Assembly: GCA_937912115.1 (NCBI GenBank) | Contig: CALDOI010000186.1 | Span: forward strand, 1-36,317 | From: an uncultured Bacteroidota bacterium | GTDB taxonomy: Bacteria > Bacteroidota > Bacteroidia > Bacteroidales > F082 | Direction of reading: 5' to 3' | DNA: 36,317 bases | Shown here: positions 15,517 through 24,435 of the stretch, in pieces | Numbering within the stretch: the first letter of the stretch is position 1 | How the letters are laid out: each line of letters begins with the position of its first letter | The notes under the pieces: generated by a model | What the model was told of the DNA's origin: nothing | What the model saw: only the letters and a program-made list of their open reading frames with translations | The model's database searches: none | Position numbers and translations under genes: made by a program

Positions 15517-18500
15517 ATGTTATTAATTAATTTTCTTATATGGAAAAACAGAGTTGTCAACTCAGGTTTTTCGCTATTTGTTGCTATGCTGTTATTATTA
15601 GCTCAGCCATCCTATTCACAACGTGAAGCAGATCGTTGGTATTTTGGCCATAATTGTGGGTTAGACTTTAGTACAGGTGAGCCGGTAGTTTTACACGATG
15701 GAGAAATAGATCATGCCTGGTCCGGTAGTGGAACAATATGTGATTCACTTAGTAATTTATTGTTTTACAATACCTACCGTCCAATTTATACCTCTCAGCA
15801 TAATATAATGGAGAATGGACAGGATTTCGATGAAAATGGTCCAGGCAATCAAAGTAATCTTATAGTTCCCTGGCCTGAATCTGATTCCTTATACTTCGTA
15901 TTTAAAATAAGTGATTATGATGTTCCGGGCGGAACAAGTGGTTTAAACTATAACATTGTAGATATAAATGAGAATAGTGGCTTAGGAGCTGTTGTATTAA
16001 AAGATATTATTTTACAAGATGCCGCAGGTGTTAATGGAATAATGACTGCAGCAAAACATAAAAATAAAAGGGATATCTGGATAATTACGCGTGACTTTAA
16101 ACGTGATAAGTATATCGTATTTCTTATTACTCCTGATGGAATCAATGAAACAGCTGTTAAATCTGATGCCCCTAATGTGTCGGAGCAGTGTGCTAACAAT
16201 GCTTATATGAAGCTTTCTTTTGATAAAAAGTACCTACTAACCACTTTTCAGGATTATATTTATGACAGGGTAGAAATAAGCAAATTTAATACTGAAAGTG
16301 GGGAAGTAGAATGGCAAAATAATCATGAAAATGATTGGTCTCCAGTAGGTTTAGAATTTTCACCTGATTCCAAATTTGTGTATATTTCGTATATTGTTAA
16401 TAGCGATTCAATACAAATAAGGCAATATGAAATGCAAAACATTGAGGATCCACTGTTATTTTCGAACTCAGCTATCATTATTGGTGGTAATATCGGAAGA
16501 GGGTTACAGCTGGCCACAGATGGTAAAATTTATTGTATAACCAGAGAGGATTATTTTAGTACATCAATGAATTATTTTGTAGGAGCTATTCATGAGCCCT
16601 GGAAATCAGGATTAGAATGCAATTACCAGGAACACGCTATTAATATGGCCCCAAGAGAAACCTCTGCTGCTATTCCCAACATACTATTGGACTACCTGTA
16701 CCGTTTTGACTTCGACGGCATTTGTGAAGGAGATCAGTTTCAGTTCACCTCATTTTTTAATCCTGTTCCTGATTCTATACGTTGGGATTTTAATGATTTC
16801 GGCTCTGGAATTAATACTATTTCTTATGAACTAAACCCTATACACATCTTTTCGGACGGAGGAACTTATGAGGTAGAAGCAGATGTATGGTATCCATCAG
16901 GCAGGTACGAGCATACCAGTCGTGAGGTGAAAGTTGAATATTCTCCCGAACCTGACCTTGGCGCTGATACAACAATTTGTAATGCTGCTGATATTATTTT
17001 AAATGCTGAGTGTGGCCCTCATTCCTATTTTTGGAGTAACGGTAATTTTGGAACAAGTCATATTACGGTTAGCGATACCGGTTGGTTTTGGGTGAAAGTA
17101 AGCAGTAATGGAGGTTGTATAGCATATGATTCGATACATATTTCAAAATTTGGCTCTGCGTTAGCTGATACTACTAATCTTATATTAAGCCCTACCACTT
17201 GTGGCGGAAGCACAGGTGCAATCCGTGGCCTTGAAATTACAGGTATTCCCCCATTTTCATATCAATGGGTGAATGATTTAGGAAATCCTGTTGCAAATAC
17301 TATTGACATGTACCAGCTCCCTGTTGGAAACTACACCTTGCAGGTAACTGACAGTAATGATTGTGTAACTGAACTGGGGCCTTATTCAATTATTGACGTA
17401 GGTGAAGTTCTTGTTGAAGGGGTTTCATTTCATCCTGAACATTGTAACCAGTCTGATGGAAGTATTATAGTTACTGCTACTTCAGGACTGGGAGATATGC
17501 TATATTATTCGATTGATAATGGGGCAAGCTATTTTCAAAACCTGGGGGTATTTACCGGATTATCGGGAGGGGTTTATGCTGTAAAAGTACATGATTCCAC
17601 TTGGTGTGGAGCTGCTTATGTAAATAATCCTATAATTATTGATAATACCCAAGGTCCAGAAATTACTAATGTAATAGTTACTCCTGCTTCAATTGGACAG
17701 GATGACGGGTCAATAAATATCATTGCATCATCACAGGATGATACCCTATATTTTTCAAATGATGCTGGAACTACTTATCAGATTAATAACGGTTTGTTTT
17801 CTAACTTACAGGGAGGTTTCTATACTTGTGTTGTAACAGATGAGCATGGCTGTGATACAACTTTTATTATCGAGGTTATGGAAAATATAACTGTTAGATT
17901 ACAGGCAATAGCAGGTGATGATCAGGTTTGTCCGGGTTTATCTGCCTATGTCCCTTTAACGGTTAATAATTTTGATGATGTAGCCGAGTTTAATATTACT
18001 CTTACTTTCGATGAAACATCTCTTATTTGTCAGGGCTTTTCAAATGCACATCAGGATATTGAAGATTCCTTGCAAGTATTTCTTTTTCCTGCTGAAGGGA
18101 AAGTTGAGTTGAAATGGAGTTCAATCCCAATATCTCTTCCTGCAAATGCTAATATTGCCGAGCTGGTATTTGAAACCATTAATATGAATGGTAGTTCGAT
18201 TGAGTGGGAAGGTTCTCCCGGAATAAGCTGGTTTTTGAATTCAACAGGAATATCAATCCCGGTTGATTATACCGTAGGAGAAGTTAAACTTTATAATGAA
18301 TTGGTTTTTTCAATATTACCGAACCAAAATGTTTGTGAAGGAGATATGATTAATCTACATCCTGTAGTCTGGTCTTACAACGGATCCGTCACTTATTTAT
18401 GGTCTTTACCAAATGGTGATACAAGTACCTCCGAATCAATAATAATAAACCAGGCCCAACAAAGCCAGGCAGGTAACTATTCAATCAAGGTTACCGACAC

Positions 18501-19056
18501 AGCTAATTGTTACAAGGAATCAGTTACTGTTTTAAATATTTATGAATCTCCTAAACCAGAATTTGCCGTACAGGATACAATTTTTACAGTTGACCCTATT
18601 GAACTTGATGCTGGTGCGGGATTTGCTTCTTATTGGTGGAATAACGGAGATATTACACAAACTAGTTGGGCAAATACTCAAGGTTGGTATCTGGCTCAGG
18701 TTGAATCTGTGGAAGGCTGTATTGGAGAAGATTCATCATATGTTTTTTTTTCCACTCCTGCTGAATTAATTAATGTTTATTTTCCAAATGCATTTACACC
18801 AAACGGTGATGGTTTGAATGATGAATTCAAGGTAATAATCTCATCTCCTAATATTGAGGCTTTCTCGATGTCTGTTTTTAACCGATGGGGTGCTATTATT
18901 TTTCACACAAATGATATATCCTTAGGCTGGGATGGTACTTACCAAGGAAAGATGTGCACTCCCGGATCCTATGTCTTTAAAATTAGCTACAATACTTCAA
19001 TAAATTCAAATACACAACCTGAAGCTAAGATAGGTACTGTGATGCTTGTGAACTAG
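15517..19056 (+). CDS. Large T9SS-secreted surface protein with PKD, SprB-repeat, cohesin-like and gliding-motility C-terminal domains
   Basis: This 1179-aa exported protein starts with a signal peptide (to about residue 35, ending SYSQ). Residues 38-395 look like a beta-propeller region opening with WYFGHNCGLDFSTG, a form common in Bacteroidota surface proteins. A PKD-like domain follows (400-478), then three SprB-type repeats (about 550-625, 630-705, 715-785) with DGSI and VTD.HGC marks, a cohesin-like domain (790-930), Ig-like segments (935-1078), and the gliding-motility-associated C-terminal domain (1085-1179) with FPNAFTPNGDGLNDEF and FNRWGAIIF, the type B T9SS sorting signal. It likely mediates adhesion or matrix building on the cell surface; ligand unknown. 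It stands alone. Confidence 0.88.
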   Translation: MLLINFLIWKNRVVNSGFSLFVAMLLLLAQPSYSQREADRWYFGHNCGLDFSTGEPVVLHDGEIDHAWSGSGTICDSLSNLLFYNTYRPIYTSQHNIMENGQDFDENGPGNQSNLIVPWPESDSLYFVFKISDYDVPGGTSGLNYNIVDINENSGLGAVVLKDIILQDAAGVNGIMTAAKHKNKRDIWIITRDFKRDKYIVFLITPDGINETAVKSDAPNVSEQCANNAYMKLSFDKKYLLTTFQDYIYDRVEISKFNTESGEVEWQNNHENDWSPVGLEFSPDSKFVYISYIVNSDSIQIRQYEMQNIEDPLLFSNSAIIIGGNIGRGLQLATDGKIYCITREDYFSTSMNYFVGAIHEPWKSGLECNYQEHAINMAPRETSAAIPNILLDYLYRFDFDGICEGDQFQFTSFFNPVPDSIRWDFNDFGSGINTISYELNPIHIFSDGGTYEVEADVWYPSGRYEHTSREVKVEYSPEPDLGADTTICNAADIILNAECGPHSYFWSNGNFGTSHITVSDTGWFWVKVSSNGGCIAYDSIHISKFGSALADTTNLILSPTTCGGSTGAIRGLEITGIPPFSYQWVNDLGNPVANTIDMYQLPVGNYTLQVTDSNDCVTELGPYSIIDVGEVLVEGVSFHPEHCNQSDGSIIVTATSGLGDMLYYSIDNGASYFQNLGVFTGLSGGVYAVKVHDSTWCGAAYVNNPIIIDNTQGPEITNVIVTPASIGQDDGSINIIASSQDDTLYFSNDAGTTYQINNGLFSNLQGGFYTCVVTDEHGCDTTFIIEVMENITVRLQAIAGDDQVCPGLSAYVPLTVNNFDDVAEFNITLTFDETSLICQGFSNAHQDIEDSLQVFLFPAEGKVELKWSSIPISLPANANIAELVFETINMNGSSIEWEGSPGISWFLNSTGISIPVDYTVGEVKLYNELVFSILPNQNVCEGDMINLHPVVWSYNGSVTYLWSLPNGDTSTSESIIINQAQQSQAGNYSIKVTDTANCYKESVTVLNIYESPKPEFAVQDTIFTVDPIELDAGAGFASYWWNNGDITQTSWANTQGWYLAQVESVEGCIGEDSSYVFFSTPAELINVYFPNAFTPNGDGLNDEFKVIISSPNIEAFSMSVFNRWGAIIFHTNDISLGWDGTYQGKMCTPGSYVFKISYNTSINSNTQPEAKIGTVMLVN

Positions 19057-19094
19057 ACAGAACTTGATTTTTTATAAGGAATAATGATGAAATC

Positions 19095-19313
19095 TAACCT
19101 GCATTATTCATGCGTTTAGTTTGATGTAGATGCGAGGCATCGTAACGTGCCGACATATTTGTCTATTTCAAGCGTTCGTAACGAAGCAGGTGCATCGAAA
19201 TAAACGCACTTGTAAAAAAATAGAAAACTTAGTTTTTTATTCAAATAGTGTTATTGTTCTGTAATGCTGTTGTTTCGGTTGTTTTTCTATTTTTTTATGA
19301 ATAATGCAGGCTA
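19095..19313. mobile_element. MITE-like element with terminal inverted repeats
   Basis: CCTGCATTATTCAT at 19098-19111 is perfectly inverted at 19297-19310 (ATGAATAATGCAGG). Both copies are bounded on the outside by TA, one base further out, which fits TA target duplication as in IS630/Tc1-mariner-type elements. Nested inside are AAAAAAATAGAAAAC (19214-19228) and its near-inverse at 19281-19296. The element is about 219 bp, has no transposase frame and fills most of the 19057-19368 gap. Confidence 0.5.
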
Positions 19314-19336
19314 AATATGGTTTTGAAATAATTAAC

Positions 19337-19344
19337 TAAATTTG
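19337..19344 (+). promoter_or_regulatory. Candidate -7 element
   Basis: TAAATTTG matches TAnnTTTG exactly, 24 nt before the start codon of the small membrane protein at 19369 and just outside the MITE-like element. Confidence 0.4.
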
Positions 19345-19368
19345 ACCAACATAAACAACAAAACTATC

Positions 19369-19842
19369 ATGATTATTAAAATAATTGAAGCAATAAGAAT
19401 AGCAGGCGCAAGCTTTGGTATTTATTGGGCATATTATATCGGAATGAGTACAGCAACCCCAGCCGAATCAGTACTTCATATATTAACTCCATGGATAATT
19501 GTATCAATTGCCGGCACTTCTGCTTTCGAAGGATTATTTTTTAGCAAACAAGCAGCTGCAGAGCACGGATTTAAAGAGGATGGGAGTTATGCATATCAAT
19601 CAAGAATCGCATTATTATCCTATGCCGTATTATCACTAGTAGTATATATGGCGAATTGGGGAACAAACGCAGAAGTTACAATAATGTTAACATTCCTCTT
19701 CTTTATGTTCTTTTCTGCACTCAATCATGGTTATCAGGCAATTGTTAATAAAAATTATCACTGGGCAAACTTAAACCGCCCGTTTCTTACTGCTTTGTTA
19801 ATTGCCGCAATGTGGTATCCTATAACCAATGTATTATTTTAA
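19369..19842 (+). CDS. Small four-helix membrane protein of unknown function
   Basis: This 157-aa protein has about four hydrophobic helices (roughly 5-25, 30-52, 80-100 and 105-125, with a further segment at the end). The loop SKQAAAEHGFKEDGSYAYQSRIA joins two of them. I do not recognise the family. ATG at 19369 is preferred over an in-frame TTG at 19342 because that TTG lies within the candidate promoter -7 element. It is convergent with yhhQ and overlaps its 3' end by nine bases. Confidence 0.65.
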   Translation: MIIKIIEAIRIAGASFGIYWAYYIGMSTATPAESVLHILTPWIIVSIAGTSAFEGLFFSKQAAAEHGFKEDGSYAYQSRIALLSYAVLSLVVYMANWGTNAEVTIMLTFLFFMFFSALNHGYQAIVNKNYHWANLNRPFLTALLIAAMWYPITNVLF

Positions 19843-20526
19843 TTCCATTTCGCCACCATGGCCTTCTATACCAAAATAACGCCTTATTAAATAAACAAAA
19901 ACGTAGATAATAGGGGTATCAAATAATGCAAATAGTACTTTAAACAAATACCCACTTAAAAGTAACATACCAAATAATTCCCATTCAATTACTCCAAAAC
20001 TACAGAGTAAAAATAGTATCGAGGCAGTATCGATAAGCTGAGAACTGAATGTTGAAAAATTATTTCTCAACCAAAGATGTTTGCCTTTTGTTTTGCGTTT
20101 CCAGAAATGGAATATTTGAACATCAAGAAATTGAGCCAGCAAATAGGCTGCCAATGATGCACCAACGGCAATATATGTAAATCCAAATACCTTTTTAAAA
20201 ATAGTATCGCTTATTGGTGACCACGGAGTTGCCGGAGCTTCAGTTGATACCACAACGATCAACAAAGCAAAAAAGCTTGCAAACACCCCGGCAATAACTA
20301 CTTTATTAGCTCGTTTCCTGCCGTATATTTCTGAAATAATATCAGTTATTAAAAATGTAATGGGGTATGCTATGATTCCAACCGACAATTCAAAATTGTA
20401 TAATCCAAATGGATTCCAACTAAAAAACTTTTGAAATATCAGGTTGCTCGTAACAAGTGAAGTAATAAATAAACCTGCTAAGACTAAATAAATGGTTTCA
20501 GCTTGTCTTGCTTTGTGATCGGTCAT
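19834..20526 (-). CDS. yhhQ: Queuosine precursor transporter (YhhQ / VUT family)
   Basis: This 230-aa membrane protein has about six helices and imports a queuosine precursor (preQ0/preQ1) for tRNA modification. The YhhQ family pattern is clear: an N-terminal SNLIFQKF, then FLITDIISEIYGRKRAN, and LAQFLDVQIFHFWKRKTKGKHLWLRNN followed by SQLIDT. Length is normal. It is a single gene; no preQ1 riboswitch-like structure is seen in the short gap (20527-20584) upstream. Confidence 0.9.
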   Translation of the reverse strand: MTDHKARQAETIYLVLAGLFITSLVTSNLIFQKFFSWNPFGLYNFELSVGIIAYPITFLITDIISEIYGRKRANKVVIAGVFASFFALLIVVVSTEAPATPWSPISDTIFKKVFGFTYIAVGASLAAYLLAQFLDVQIFHFWKRKTKGKHLWLRNNFSTFSSQLIDTASILFLLCSFGVIEWELFGMLLLSGYLFKVLFALFDTPIIYVFVYLIRRYFGIEGHGGEMELK

Positions 20527-20584
20527 GAAATTGAATTATGTATGCAGGTTATAGTTTAAAAGTAAATTTTTAATCCTTAGAAAT

Positions 20585-21658
20585 CTATTTTCGATATTCT
20601 ATGTTATACTTTTTCAGGATTAATTCCCAATCATCGCTCTCTATTATTCCGAGTAGAATCTTGTCAATATGCTCGATTAACTCGTAGTTTGAAGATGCAA
20701 AACTGAAGTATTCTTTAGAGTAAGAGCTTGGAACAACTTGTATTTTTCCATCAAATTTATCTTTATGTGCAAAATAACTCAATACTGCATCATCATAAAC
20801 AAAAGCATCAATATTTCCATCATCAACAGCAATAAGCCCTTGTTCAACAGTTGGAAAATTTGAATATTTAATTTTATATCGGTTTAATAAATCACCCGTT
20901 CCCGACCCTGCAATAGAGCCAACTTTTGATTTCCTCAGATCATCAAAATCACTTATCTCGGTTTTCAGTTTATGGATAGTTAAACTTGAAGAAATACTGG
21001 CTGTTAATCCCGATATCATGATAACCGCTGTAAACATCCAAATAACCCCAATAACTCTACCAAAAGGAGTAACCGGCGATTTATCTCCATAACCCACGGT
21101 TGACATAGTTACTGCTGACCACCATATTCCTTCACCAATACCCACTACTCCTTTTCCAAACTGATCAGCGTTTTTCTTGCGCTCAAGAGCCCAAATAATA
21201 AGTCCAAAAATTGAAATTATCATTAAAAGGGGAATGAGAGATTTTAAGAATCCAATTGAGAATATATTAGAGATTAGAGTAATAAAACCCGAATCCCTTT
21301 CTGCTTTTGTGGCATATGATAAATTTGTAATATAATATGGTTGTGTAAAACCAAATTGCTTAATCCTGGATGAGGTTACGGTTAAAGGAGAAATTGCAAT
21401 GTCGATATCCCCATTTTTTATGGCATCTAACAATCCAGGTAGTTCATATTCAATCAATGTATATTTTGTGTTTAACGAATCTGCTATTTCTTTCCATAGA
21501 TCCATGGATACACCGATATATTGATTGTTACTTTCAATAATAAATGGAGGTTTTATTTGAAATCCAACTTTTAGCACATCAGTATTGGTGTATGCTTGGG
21601 TAGAACACATTATTATCATCAGTATTACTACAAAAATTTGTTTAAAATAAGTATTCAT
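20585..21658 (-). CDS. Prokaryotic ionotropic glutamate-receptor-type potassium channel (GluR0-like)
   Basis: This 357-aa protein combines a split periplasmic solute-binding domain with a two-helix pore. Order: signal peptide (1-22), binding lobe 1 (28-120) with Arg98 in the TSSRIKQFGFTQPYY ligand motif, first membrane helix (about 137-157), pore loop with selectivity filter STVGYGD (186-192), second helix (about 202-222), and the second lobe (245-345) with DAFVYDD. The TVGYG filter predicts potassium selectivity, as in GluR0. Arg98 suggests an amino acid or similar carboxylate ligand. It stands alone with no obvious partner. Confidence 0.88.
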   Translation of the reverse strand: MNTYFKQIFVVILMIIMCSTQAYTNTDVLKVGFQIKPPFIIESNNQYIGVSMDLWKEIADSLNTKYTLIEYELPGLLDAIKNGDIDIAISPLTVTSSRIKQFGFTQPYYITNLSYATKAERDSGFITLISNIFSIGFLKSLIPLLMIISIFGLIIWALERKKNADQFGKGVVGIGEGIWWSAVTMSTVGYGDKSPVTPFGRVIGVIWMFTAVIMISGLTASISSSLTIHKLKTEISDFDDLRKSKVGSIAGSGTGDLLNRYKIKYSNFPTVEQGLIAVDDGNIDAFVYDDAVLSYFAHKDKFDGKIQVVPSSYSKEYFSFASSNYELIEHIDKILLGIIESDDWELILKKYNIEYRK

Positions 21659-21750
21659 GCTTTCAGTCGGTTTTAAAAATAATTGTCATATTCAATCTAA
21701 AATAAATATTAAAATTACTATTTTTACAGCAAATCAAAATCGATATTATT

Positions 21751-22107
21751 ATGAAACGTTTAATTATTGCCACATTAAGTGGATTACTTTTTGGATTTGT
21801 ATGCTATAGTTTTGCATGTAGCGGAGGTAATGAAGTAAGTTTATGGCTTGCTCTAACAATTATTGCCGGTCGTACATTATTGGGATTTGGTATTGGGATC
21901 AGCCGGTTTCCGATGAAGAACTGGGCAATTCACGGAATCGTAATGGGATTAATTTTTAGTATCCCAGCTGCATTTGGTACAATGATGGGGCCGGAAACAC
22001 CAGGGTTTGATCCTCAAATGATTGCAATTTCAACAGTTGTAATGGGTATTATTTATGGATTTTTAATTGAATTGATTACAACAGTTTTATTCAAAGCAAA
22101 GATTTAA
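21751..22107 (+). CDS. Small membrane protein of unknown function
   Basis: This 118-aa protein has about four hydrophobic helices. The first ends with CYSFACSGG and could be a signal anchor. GFGIGISRFPMKNWAIHGIVMG forms a loop between helices, and a FGTMMGPETPG loop precedes the last one. I do not recognise the family. It is convergent with pdxJ and shares a bidirectional hairpin with it. Confidence 0.6.
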   Translation: MKRLIIATLSGLLFGFVCYSFACSGGNEVSLWLALTIIAGRTLLGFGIGISRFPMKNWAIHGIVMGLIFSIPAAFGTMMGPETPGFDPQMIAISTVVMGIIYGFLIELITTVLFKAKI

Positions 22108-22117
22108 TAGATTATTA

Positions 22118-22158
22118 TATCCTATCCTTTCAGTTTTATAAACTGTTAGGTTAGGGTA
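22118..22158. terminator. Bidirectional hairpin between convergent genes, covering the pdxJ stop codon
   Basis: A long stem pairs 22118-22136 with 22140-22158 around a TAT loop, with two mismatched regions (one T-T pair, and two adjacent ones). It contains CAGTTT/AAACTG and CCT/AGG blocks. It ends 11 nt after the upstream gene's stop and includes the pdxJ stop at 22151-22153. Confidence 0.55.
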
Positions 22159-22870
22159 TTTTCAATTCTCGCAAGTAAAGCTGAATTGTATTTTCCAGAC
22201 CATAGTATAGCGAATCACAAATTAATGCATGACCTATTGAAACTTCATCAAGCCAAGGAATATTGCTGGCAAAATACTTAAGGTTTATCAAGCTAAGATC
22301 ATGCCCGGCATTAAGTCCTAACCCCAATTCTCTGGCCAGTTTAGCCGCATCAACAAAAGGAGATATTGCAGATTGAGGATTTTTAAAAAAATTTTCAGCA
22401 TAGCTTTCAGTATATAACTCAATTCTATCAGTACCAGTCAGCTTAGCTCCTTCAACCAGTTTCATATCTGGATCCACAAAAATAGATGTTCGAATACCTG
22501 CTTCCCTAAACTCTGATATAACATCGATTAGAAAATCTTTATGTAATATAGTATCCCAACCATGGTCGGAAGTTAACTGCCCCGGATCATCAGGCACAAG
22601 TGTAACCTGATTTGGTTTATTCATAATCACCAACTTAATAAAATCAGGAGTAGGATTTCCTTCAATATTAAATTCAGTGGAGTTAACCAACTTTAGGGCA
22701 GCCACATCCTTATACCTGATATGTCGTTCATCGGGACGGGGGTGAACTGTTATTCCCTGTGCACCAAATCGTTCACAATCTAATGCTACCTTAACTAAAT
22801 TGGGTTGATCACCTCCTCGCGCATTTCTAAGGGTTGCAATTTTATTAATGTTTACACTTAATCGAATCAT
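22151..22870 (-). CDS. pdxJ: Pyridoxine 5'-phosphate synthase PdxJ
   Basis: This 239-aa TIM-barrel enzyme makes pyridoxine 5'-phosphate from 1-deoxyxylulose 5-phosphate and 3-amino-1-hydroxyacetone phosphate, the last ring-forming step of DXP-dependent vitamin B6 synthesis. Family marks are the N-terminal [34 protein letters not shown] and LNAGHDLSL. The start at 22870 (MIRLSVNIN) is chosen because homologues start there; an upstream in-frame ATG at 22909 would add 13 unrelated residues and run into the divergent dtd leader. A -7-like CAAAATTA (22886-22893, minus strand) supports this start. Confidence 0.93.
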   Translation of the reverse strand: MIRLSVNINKIATLRNARGGDQPNLVKVALDCERFGAQGITVHPRPDERHIRYKDVAALKLVNSTEFNIEGNPTPDFIKLVIMNKPNQVTLVPDDPGQLTSDHGWDTILHKDFLIDVISEFREAGIRTSIFVDPDMKLVEGAKLTGTDRIELYTESYAENFFKNPQSAISPFVDAAKLARELGLGLNAGHDLSLINLKYFASNIPWLDEVSIGHALICDSLYYGLENTIQLYLRELKIP

Positions 22871-22922
22871 TGTTATAATTTTCCACAAAATTAATAAATT
22901 GCAGTCCATAAAGAAGAAGAAT

Positions 22923-23375
22923 ATGAGAGCTGTAATTCAAAGAGTAAAAGAGGCAAATGTAGAAATTGATAATACCATAGTTTCTTCCATCGGAAAAGGC
23001 TTATTAATATTACTGGGGATTGAAGATTCTGATAAATCGGAAGATGCACTTTGGTTAAGTAAAAAAATATCCAGCCTACGTATTTTTAATGATGAGAACG
23101 ACACTATGAATTTATCAGTTATAGATATTGAAGGAGAAGCACTTGTTGTAAGCCAATTTACACTTCATGCAAAAACTAAAAAGGGAAACAGACCATCGTA
23201 TATTGTTGCTTCTCGTCCCGAACAAGCCATACCTCTATATGAGGAATTTGTTTTGGAGCTTGAAAAACAAATTGGAAAATCAGTTCAAACTGGTGAATTT
23301 GGAGCTATGATGGACATCTCACTGGTTAACTCTGGGCCGGTTACAATAATTATTGATACAAAAAAGAAAGAGTAG
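22923..23375 (+). CDS. dtd: D-aminoacyl-tRNA deacylase (D-Tyr-tRNA deacylase)
   Basis: This 150-aa enzyme removes D-amino acids (and glycine from tRNA-Ala) from mischarged tRNAs. The start [16 protein letters not shown] is the standard family N terminus, so ATG at 22923 is used and not the upstream in-frame codon at 22848. The two active-site motifs are present: VSQFTLH (the SQFTL box) and NSGPVTI near the C terminus (NxGPVT). It is divergent from pdxJ with only 52 bases between the start codons. Confidence 0.94.
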   Translation: MRAVIQRVKEANVEIDNTIVSSIGKGLLILLGIEDSDKSEDALWLSKKISSLRIFNDENDTMNLSVIDIEGEALVVSQFTLHAKTKKGNRPSYIVASRPEQAIPLYEEFVLELEKQIGKSVQTGEFGAMMDISLVNSGPVTIIIDTKKKE

Positions 23376-23429
23376 ATTGATTTGGAAGAGTATTTGTGAC
23401 TAATGTCCAAATAGTAAAAATTAAATTAT

Positions 23430-23452
23430 CTGCAATGAAATTGCAGGGTTTT
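23430..23452 (+). terminator. Possible terminator downstream of dtd
   Basis: CTGCAAT (23430-23436) and ATTGCAG (23440-23446) form a perfect 7-bp stem with a GAA loop, followed by GGTTTTAA. The T-run is short. A second small stem AAAGG/CCTTT with TT follows at 23491-23509. The rest of the 23376-23611 gap shows nothing else. Confidence 0.4.
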
Positions 23453-23611
23453 AACAATAACTTGATAATAAATATTACCGTTCAGATGCCAAAGGGTTGC
23501 TACCTTTTTGCATATATATCCCAAAACACAAATTATTGGTTGTAGTTTTCTTATTTGTATTTGCTTTCCAAGGAACAGCTAGGATTGTAAATTGAAATAA
23601 CTTTATCCAGA

Positions 23612-24382
23612 TTATTTCCGTCCATTTCTCCTACGATCTTTAACCTCCTTGGTTAAAAACTCATCAATTGCCATGGTCATTGATGGTGCAGATTGAGTTG
23701 GTGCAGGAATACTAAGCTTAAAACCAGCTTCTATAACGGCATTGGCTGTGGTAGGGCCAAATGCAGCAATCAACTTATCTTTTTGCTCATAATTCGGAAA
23801 GTTATTTTGAAGCGATTTAATACCGGCAGGACTAAAGAAAATTACCAAATCGTATTTACTTATTTCCACGGTCGACAAATCACTGGCAACAGTACGGTAA
23901 ATAACTGCATTGGAGTAATTAATCTTGTTCGAATCCAACAACTCAAACATGGTTTGTTTATGTATATCAGATGAGGGCACCAAAAATCTTTCTTCGTTGT
24001 GTTTTTTAATCACATCTATTAAATCTGCAAAATTTTGCTTACCATAAAAAATCTTACGCTTTCTATACTGAACATATTTTTGAAGATAATAAGCAGTTGA
24101 TTCGGATATACAGAAATACTTAAGTGAATCAGGTATTTCAAATCTCATTTCCTTGGCCATTCTAAAAAAATGGTCAACAGCATGACGGCTCGTCAATATT
24201 ACAGCAGTATGTCCATTAAAGCTTCCTTTTGCCTTTCTAAACTCCTGTGCACTTATGCCTTCAATAGTAATAAACTTGTGAAAGTCTATATTCACATTAA
24301 ACTTCCTGCATAGCTCACCATAGGGTGATTTTTCCATGTCAGGAGGTTTTGGTTGGGAAACTAATATATTTTTTACCTTCAA
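23612..24382 (-). CDS. hemD: Uroporphyrinogen-III synthase (HemD)
   Basis: This 256-aa enzyme cyclises hydroxymethylbilane to uroporphyrinogen III. It has the two-domain family layout, with ILTSRHAVDHFF near residue 65, VIYRT in the linker return and LVIFFSPAGIKSL plus LIAAFGPTTANAVIEAG toward the end. The start is TTG at 24382: homologues begin M-K-x-K-N-x-LVSQP, a TGA lies two codons upstream in frame, and no ATG is available before Met16. It follows the DUF4271 gene after 53 nt on the same strand, an order common in Bacteroidota. Confidence 0.85.
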   Translation of the reverse strand: MKVKNILVSQPKPPDMEKSPYGELCRKFNVNIDFHKFITIEGISAQEFRKAKGSFNGHTAVILTSRHAVDHFFRMAKEMRFEIPDSLKYFCISESTAYYLQKYVQYRKRKIFYGKQNFADLIDVIKKHNEERFLVPSSDIHKQTMFELLDSNKINYSNAVIYRTVASDLSTVEISKYDLVIFFSPAGIKSLQNNFPNYEQKDKLIAAFGPTTANAVIEAGFKLSIPAPTQSAPSMTMAIDEFLTKEVKDRRRNGRK

Positions 24383-24435
24383 TGCTCAAGTTGTTTTTTT
24401 TCTTTATGTGATATTAATGAGGCAACTACCATCAA

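Noticed and set aside
15233-15517. Plus-strand frame between the hydrolase and the T9SS gene
   Set aside because: Mostly antisense to the hydrolase N terminus, with no start context or recognisable protein features.
20527-20584. preQ1 riboswitch before yhhQ
   Set aside because: The gap is only 58 bases and shows no pseudoknot-like or GC-paired structure.
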